Assembly (NCBI GenBank): GCA_964017195.1
Contig: OZ024894.1
Span: 1,550,501 to 1,614,500 of the forward strand
DNA: 64,000 nucleotides
Origin: Siderastrea radians
Taxonomy: Eukaryota; Cnidaria; Anthozoa; Scleractinia; Rhizangiidae
Direction: 5' to 3'
The position numbers were made by a program, and so were the translations under genes. Positions 57,836-64,000 of the stretch are shown piece by piece. How positions within the stretch are numbered: position 1 is the first letter of the stretch; the number at the start of each line of letters is the position of its first letter. Under the pieces are notes generated by a model, which saw only the letters and a program-made list of their open reading frames with translations, searched no databases and was not told where the DNA came from.

Positions 57836-60800
57836 GAGACAAGATTATTGTAAAGCATTGAGTTCTCAGCCTCAGTTATTGAATTTCTAGCTTTCTGATT
57901 GGTTCACCCCACGCATGTCATCATCGACCCTGCTTTTCAACATCCGCCCCTTCATTTTGAGTGTAGAGAAGGCCCTGGGAACGAGATTGCCTGCTTTTTT
58001 GACTTAGGGGGGAACTGGATGCTATATTTAGCGCCGCGGCGTTCAAATTTGTTTCCCGTGAACAAATATTCGAATGAAAATATGGTAAACAAAAATCATA
58101 AACGATTAAAGAAGTTGAAATTTAATCACGCGATAATTATTCGTCCATTCGCGCTTGTTAGCTGTCACGCACATACCCAAGGCGCGCTCTTGCATGTGTA
58201 TTACGTAATTCAATGTATTTAGCCATACATGATGAGCACTGTTTAAGAGTTTCCCATTTGATTTCTCTACAAAAACCACTTCCACAGCGAAGTCTGCTTG
58301 TTAAGAATGTCAGGTTCATAGCAATTAAACATGTTGCATTTTTTCTGTGTAAGAAAACGTTAAAAACAACAAATTCACGCTCTTAGTGAGTATAACAACT
58401 TTTACCTGTTTGTTATTGTGAGATTCCAGTCGGTATAGAAAGAAATTTATCCGTACCCTTAGACGTCATTGGGGAACGTCCTCAAACGCCATCTACTATG
58501 GCTCAAGTTATTATAAATACAAGTTTTGGTTTTCTGTTCTTAATTGGTTGCCGTAAACATAACCTATTTTCCTCTTAATGAAGTTTCATCCCTCTTTCCT
58601 TAATAAATAAGTAATTGGTAGTAGTTTTCACATAATTACTAACTTCAATAAAGTAAATTAAACTGCAATCCATCATCATGCTGACTTGCAAACTCTACTT
58701 ATCACAATAATAACAGAAAAATAGTAATAAACTTATAATTAAAGAACGTTGCACCGCTATCTTTTTGTAAACGGTTACTACAAACTATTTCGCACGCATC
58801 AAGAACATTTAAAATTTGGTGTTAATGTTATCGAAACTGTTGCATGCATATTTAACCCTGAAAGCTTTATCTACTTTACGAAGTTTTATTCTTTTTACGT
58901 TCTTTCTTCTTACCTACATTTAAGTTCAGCTACTGTTAAAGAAAAATAAGGATTTGGTGCTCAGCATGTATTCTTTCGAAATGTAGAACTCAAATTTATC
59001 CAACGTAACCGTTAAAATTTTGGAGTATTTTCAGTGAGTTTGTATTGTATAGTACAAACGTTTGTCCATTCGTTCGTGATGTGAGCGGGTAAATCTGAGT
59101 ATAGCCTTCCTACCAGGACTGTCATAATTTTACAGTTTTCATCTGTTGGGGGCACGCAATGAGAAAAATTTAAGCAGACTACCTCAAATGTTGTTTCCTG
59201 TTTTCTTAGTTTATTTCAAGGCCTTTCGAACGGATTTAGTGTTTTTTAGCTAAAAATTTTGGGGAACAGAATCTCTTTCCCCGAATTTTCAAGCTGCCGT
59301 TGGCTTTCTTAAAATGCCAGCTGACCCTATTTCCCACTCCAAACGACATATTTGTCCCCTCCAAAAACAAAAGGAATTTAATTTACCACCTTACGAAAGC
59401 TTGAGGTGACATTTCGCCAAACAAAACTCAAATTTTTCATCATAATTGAATCCGAATTTCTGAGATGATTAAGGTCTTTCCTGGGGAACTTCCGAACAGA
59501 TATTCCGGGCCACCGAAAGGCTGTTGGGTGCCCCTGATCTTTCAATTACAAGACTTTATTTTAGTATGATAGTAATTGCATTCTATTGTTAGAGATAATA
59601 GTTTTGGTGACACCTTAGAATCACAGATGAGAAACAAAACGTAGGTGGCATTTGAAGAGTTGTTTGGGGTTTCTTCGTTATTAAAAACGGTTCAGTTTTA
59701 TAACAATAACTTGATCCAAATATTTTATGTAAACACGACTTTGAGACGAAACCTGTAAAAATATAAGACTTAAATGAAAGAATCCCTTTCAATGATGAAA
59801 AGCACTTTTTTAGCTTTGACTTTTAATTAATACTGACATATTTTTGCAATTTTTCATTATTTCTAGACTAACAGAATCCAAACATCTTGGTTTTAAGGTG
59901 GGTGCTGATTATTTGGAAGCACACCAAAAGAATTCCTAGCTGAAGATTTTGTGGCCTTCAACTGTCTGTCCATTGTACGCACAAACTTCCAATTGACGTT
60001 TGCATACGTATTTAGAATATAGCTGCCGTACACACGATCTGAGCATGCATTATTTTTGTGTCTGCGTGTGGAGTAGCTGTTAGCATATGGTAACCACCAA
60101 AAAACGACTAGGCGTTCTCTTTTGTCTTGTTTACAGATACACCGCTATAAATTATAGAGATTATAGAGTACAGGGGTCCCAGATACTGCTTGGCAGAACG
60201 CAAGGAGTGATTACAAAAACAAACTTTATTTTTTCTAGTTTTTCTACGCAAGAATAGTACATTGGGGTTATTATACCAATTCATGATTATGAAGAAGCAC
60301 TTAGTCTCATTTTACAAAGCGTGTGCGGGATAAAAAAGATTTTGGCCACGACGGAGCTGTAAAAAGAGCACTGACTGACTTTCTATTGCTAACCAAGATG
60401 AAGTTCCGAAGTGATCGAGATGAGAAAAGATCTAAGAGGCTCAAATTTGTTTTTTCAATCCTTCTAGAATCTTTTTAAGGATCACGTAAAAAAGGGAACA
60501 TTATTTGCAGCTCGTATTATGGTAGTCATGGAATTTGAAAGTGTAGTTCATTGTTAGTTCTTGCGTTTTTAATCCGTGTTTGTAGTTGACTGCCCTTGTA
60601 AACAGCCGTTAGCATTTTCCCTTTATACGTCTTGGTTTTTATCCGATATTAAGGCACTTTTGAGGAAACGACCAGACACCGAGATAAAAAAAAAAAGTCA
60701 TCCCATACAGGACGAAAACCATCATGTTAAGACTCCAGGGGCCGGTTATAGGGGGCATTTCTTCTCAGGAGGAGTGACCCCGGTGTCTGGTCATTTTAAA

Positions 60801-62832
60801 CTCGCTATTAAAATGATAACTGAGTGAAATGACTTCATCCCGAGACGAATTTCATTCCTGTTCTCAGAAAAGAAATGAAATTCATTTTCAGGTTGAAAAA
60901 TCCGTTTACATACAACATGACAATAACTACAGTTTTCAACCGAGGGATAATTACAAGAAGTTTCTGGGCGACGATCTCGTAGCGAGAGGAATTTGTTTTT
61001 AGTCATCGCGAGACAAAATTACCTCAGCCTCCAAAGTAACAGAAGTAGTAGTTAGTTGCCAAAGTGTTTCTTGCTAAATTGCGTACGTTGAAATTCTTCC
61101 ATGTTACAGTAAAGAAACAAAACTAGAAACTATGGCACACTGAAAATACTTCGGGCCCAAAAATATCCGTTGAGCCGGATTCCAAAAGCCGATGATTGCA
61201 ATCTGACATAATACATACAAGTAGCGAAAGTGAGTTTCCCAGCGAGTTGATGTTCGCTTTGTATAACTAGATGCACTTTAAGGACTCGTAAAAGAATACT
61301 TATTAAATAACTTAATTAGCTGCTAGAAGAAAGTTTGCTCTGACTGTGCCGTATTGGTATTGTGCTTAGTTGGGGTTCACAGTCTTGGCTAAAAGCAGTT
61401 TACATTTGCATACCTTATACATGAAGTGTTAGTGCCCTCATACCGTGAATACACAACAGCCTCGATCTACAAAGCAAAGCGAAAACAAAACGCTTATTTT
61501 AAAAAAGTCAAACGCAAGAGTCGTAAACTCAAAGAAGTTAAACGGTATTTTAAAGTAAACAACTTTAGGATTTTCTACCTTAAGCTTAGAAATACATTCA
61601 TATTTTAATATTCACTCGATCGTGGCCAGCTACCTTGGCGTTGACAGGCACGTTTGACCGTAAGCCTAATATGAACATCGATATATACCAAAAGTAAGTA
61701 AAAAATATGACAAGATGAGTACAACCAAAGAAGTGAAACCAAAATAACAAAACTTACCAGGGTGAAATCCCAAGAGATCATATGCAAACAAGGTAAATAA
61801 AATTCCAAGTCCTTGGAAAGTCGCCAAAACTCGGTGACAACGTTAAACGCTGGTGGCGATTGATAAATTAAATCGAAAAAGGTCGCTGATGAAAAAGATG
61901 TACCAATACAATTAGGTCCTTTCCTATCCTTGGCTGAAATAATTCTTTAACCTTTCTTGCGGTCCATTGTTGAGAGACTCGGGAATAAACGACACTTCTT
62001 GTTGTCTGGAGGCATCATAGCACTGGTCGAGCACTTCCCGCATAAACAGGAAAAAATCTCAAGCAATCCCTACTGAAACTAGTCAGTTTCCAAGGGAAAA
62101 CTTTGTTATCTTTCCCGGATTTTGCATTCAAAGCACGACCTTTAGTTGGAATTATGCGAATTTTAAACTGGTAATTTTTTGTCGGCCGCATATCAAGCAT
62201 TATTACATTTACTGTTAATGAACCGCGGGGAGCAAAATTTAAGGAGCTTGCCAATGACTGGGTGATTGGAGACGCTATTCTGGCAGGTGCGAATTTAAAT
62301 CTTGACCGAAGGAAAACGTGACCCCAGCGAAGGCCCTGTCCACAGTAACGCGTTTCCAAAAGCCTCCGTTTTCGTTTGACAAAAAATGTAGCAAAATGTT
62401 TTCGTCCACACTCAACCGTATTTAGTAAAGTTTCCACTTGTTTGAAAACGCAAGCCTGATTGTTATTAGGAAATAAACGCTTGTGTTTATTTCTAAAGGT
62501 AGTTGAAATAAGCGTCGAACTAAAATTAACGCAAATTAAATAGAAAAATACTATAGAATAAGGAAAATTAATTAACGAAAAAGAGAGGGTCATGAAAATG
62601 TCGATGTGAAAGATGCTGAGAAAGACCTTTCAGAGAATGGAAATTTATTTAAAGAATTTCAAGTTTCATTTAAAAGTGGAAATATCCTGAATTAGAGAAG
62701 GCTATTGCTAAATTGCTAACTTGGCTCTAAATAATAGGACTGATTAGCTTCGCGGAAATTTAAGCTGCAAGAAATAAGCGCGACTTAAATTGACACGAAT
62801 TTTTAAATTGTGCTAACTTCAAGAAACCTTGA

Positions 62833-63551
62833 GGACGGTGCCTCCTTTTGTCACTGCGCATAACTTCTGCGCATCTCTGGTCTGAGATACTCGGTCTTCA
62901 CAAATACAAAGCGCGTATTGCGTGTTTTGTGGCTTATGACTATACGGGAAAAGCAGATCTTAGCGAGGGCTGCTGGAATCCAAACAACCACGCTTTTATA
63001 GAGACAAGTGAGCTTAAATTTGGAAACAAAATGCCATACATTGTTCTGTATTTGTCTCTAAAAAATACATGGTTCACCAAAGTTTTCTTTTTGGATTCCA
63101 ATAACCCATTACATCATCTTCAGGACGGTCCCCCGCACATATGTTCTGCCCATCTCGGGTCTGGTCCAAGATATCCGGACTTCTTATATAAGGAATTTGG
63201 TTACTAATACAATCCGCCGTTTATGACAATGTGGAAATACAATACGCCGTTTATGACAATGTGGAAAAAGCAGATCTTTGCAAGGGCTATCAGAATCCAA
63301 AAAGGAAACAGGGGCTAACCACGCATTTTTTAGAGATAATTGAGCTTAATTTGGAAAGAAAATGCCATACATTCTTTGTATTTTAAAGCTTTTTTAGAAT
63401 TATGGTTGCTTCATTATCTCTCATAAATGCCTGGTTACCCAGGGACTATCTACATTTTTCTTTTTAGATTCCAATAACCCTTGCTAAGATCTGTTTTCCC
63501 CCCATACTTATAACCTTTGCAAAAATACCTCTGTATTACAAGGCACCGCCG
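62833..63551. mobile_element. TTAA-type MITE, copy B
   Basis: About 719 bp, inverted relative to copy A at 6,924-7,406. The left end GGACGGTGCCTCCTTTTGTC matches the right end of copy A. The right end is followed by TTAA (63552-63555); the left flank has TTGA. It contains a partial internal duplication of its own terminal part near 63,121-63,185 and a 30-bp tandem repeat at about 63,207-63,266. It ends 31 bases from the stop codon of the TENA-like gene. Confidence 0.75.
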
Positions 63552-63582
63552 TTAAATAGACTGTTATAACAAAATCACGTCT

Positions 63583-64000
63583 TCAAGCACAAGACTCATA
63601 CACACTGTCCCAAAACATAACTTCATAAGCTTGCAGAAGACGAACCGCTCTCCTGATATCTTTGTATTCAATTTTGGCAGTTGAAGCCTCTATGACCTTC
63701 ACAGCCCCGTCATCCAGGTCACAAATGCCAAAGAATCGCAGAAAAGCCAGGTCTTCCCCATTTATGTTGTAATTCGTTTTCAAAGCATCTTCTAGAGCCA
63801 AACACATTTGGCCAAACGGGGGAAAATTCACTGCAATAGCGGCTGCAATCTGCGTAGCTTCTCCATAATGAGCCAGACGACAAAGATACGAGGGATATCC
63901 CTGGGCTTTGGCTTGAGGCTTGTAATTTTCTAAATCCGATTCCGAAAGCTTCATGGCGTTTGCCATGGCGAGCAATTCTCCGTGCGCGAACTTCTGTCCC
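63583..64000 (-). CDS. TENA/thiaminase-II-like protein, C-terminal part (gene runs off right edge)
   Basis: The frame is open from the window edge to a stop at 63,583-63,585, giving 138 residues of the C-terminus. YPSYLCRLAHYGE, IAAAIAVNFPPFGQMC and a terminal YEVMFWDSVYE match the TENA/THI-4/PqqC family, which has the all-helical haem-oxygenase-like fold. The Cys in GQMC falls where the catalytic Cys of TenA-type thiaminases lies. Family members salvage thiamine pyrimidine, but animal relatives often have unproved roles. No intron is visible in this part; the start codon is outside the window. Confidence 0.75.
   Translation of the reverse strand, partial: GQKFAHGELLAMANAMKLSESDLENYKPQAKAQGYPSYLCRLAHYGEATQIAAAIAVNFPPFGQMCLALEDALKTNYNINGEDLAFLRFFGICDLDDGAVKVIEASTAKIEYKDIRRAVRLLQAYEVMFWDSVYESCA

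Larger units (their letters stand above)
52308..62832. other. Intergenic region with no recognisable gene
   Basis: No exon with homology or a convincing pair of splice sites was found on either strand. It holds a 124-bp insertion at 52,829-52,952, a hairpin-bearing repeat at about 57,620-57,835 (CTCCTTACTG arms) and scattered AT-rich simple sequence. The part near 52,308-52,700 probably contains the promoter and 5' UTR of the second channel gene. Confidence 0.45.

Noticed and set aside
57899..58222. A 107-codon plus-strand open frame.
   Set aside because: No domain, unbiased composition and repeat-like surroundings; there is no supporting splice or start context.
62015..62593. A 192-codon open frame on the minus strand.
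   Set aside because: It has no recognisable domain and no clear splice context. Part of it (about 62,330-62,460) is repeat sequence related to the block near 1,680-1,940.

Overview
The window looks like nuclear DNA of a cnidarian, most probably a stony coral or close relative. It is AT-rich, its genes are split by long introns with GT-AG junctions, and it carries tRNA-derived SINEs, Penelope-like retroelements and many short inverted-repeat transposons. The species is an inference; nothing in the sequence names it.

Five protein-coding genes can be supported. (1) On the minus strand, from 10,601 off the left edge, are the first five coding exons of a gene whose product resembles the N-terminus of BRCA2. 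An E2F site and a YY1/TISU motif lie just upstream. (2) On the plus strand, 21,564-35,988, is a complete ten-exon gene for a pentameric (Cys-loop) anion-channel subunit of the glycine/GABA-A type, 487 residues. (3) Inside its second intron, antisense, is an intronless class A GPCR of 296 residues (25,761-26,651). (4) On the minus strand, 52,307-41,145, is a complete eight-exon paralogue of the same channel family, 456 residues. The two channel genes converge tail to tail, and four successive exons have the same lengths (68, 227, 83 and 147 nt), so they are a local duplicate pair. (5) At the right edge, minus strand, is the C-terminal part of a TENA/thiaminase-II-like protein.

Mobile DNA fills much of the rest. 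Intron 4 of the second channel gene holds a 3.4-kb Penelope-like element (45,320-48,691) with two long open frames, short terminal inverted repeats, a possible target duplication and no GIY-YIG endonuclease. The same intron holds a LINE 3' fragment between two inverted tRNA-SINEs. Intron 1 of the first channel gene holds a broken Penelope-like element that keeps a GIY-YIG domain and a hammerhead-like motif. A 907-bp foldback element with a 12-bp target duplication lies in the last intron of the second channel gene. Further MITEs carry TTAA, 9-bp or 14-bp target duplications.

Region by region: 1-10.6 kb BRCA2-like gene; 10.6-21.5 kb repeat-rich intergenic; 21.5-36.0 kb first channel gene with nested GPCR; 36.0-41.1 kb intergenic; 41.1-52.3 kb second channel gene; 52.3-63.55 kb intergenic with no recognisable gene; 63.58-64.0 kb TENA-like gene. 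The two channel subunits could co-assemble in one pentamer, but that is inference. Exon models were built by eye from splice sites, reading phase and homology. The total lengths of both channel models are exact multiples of three.
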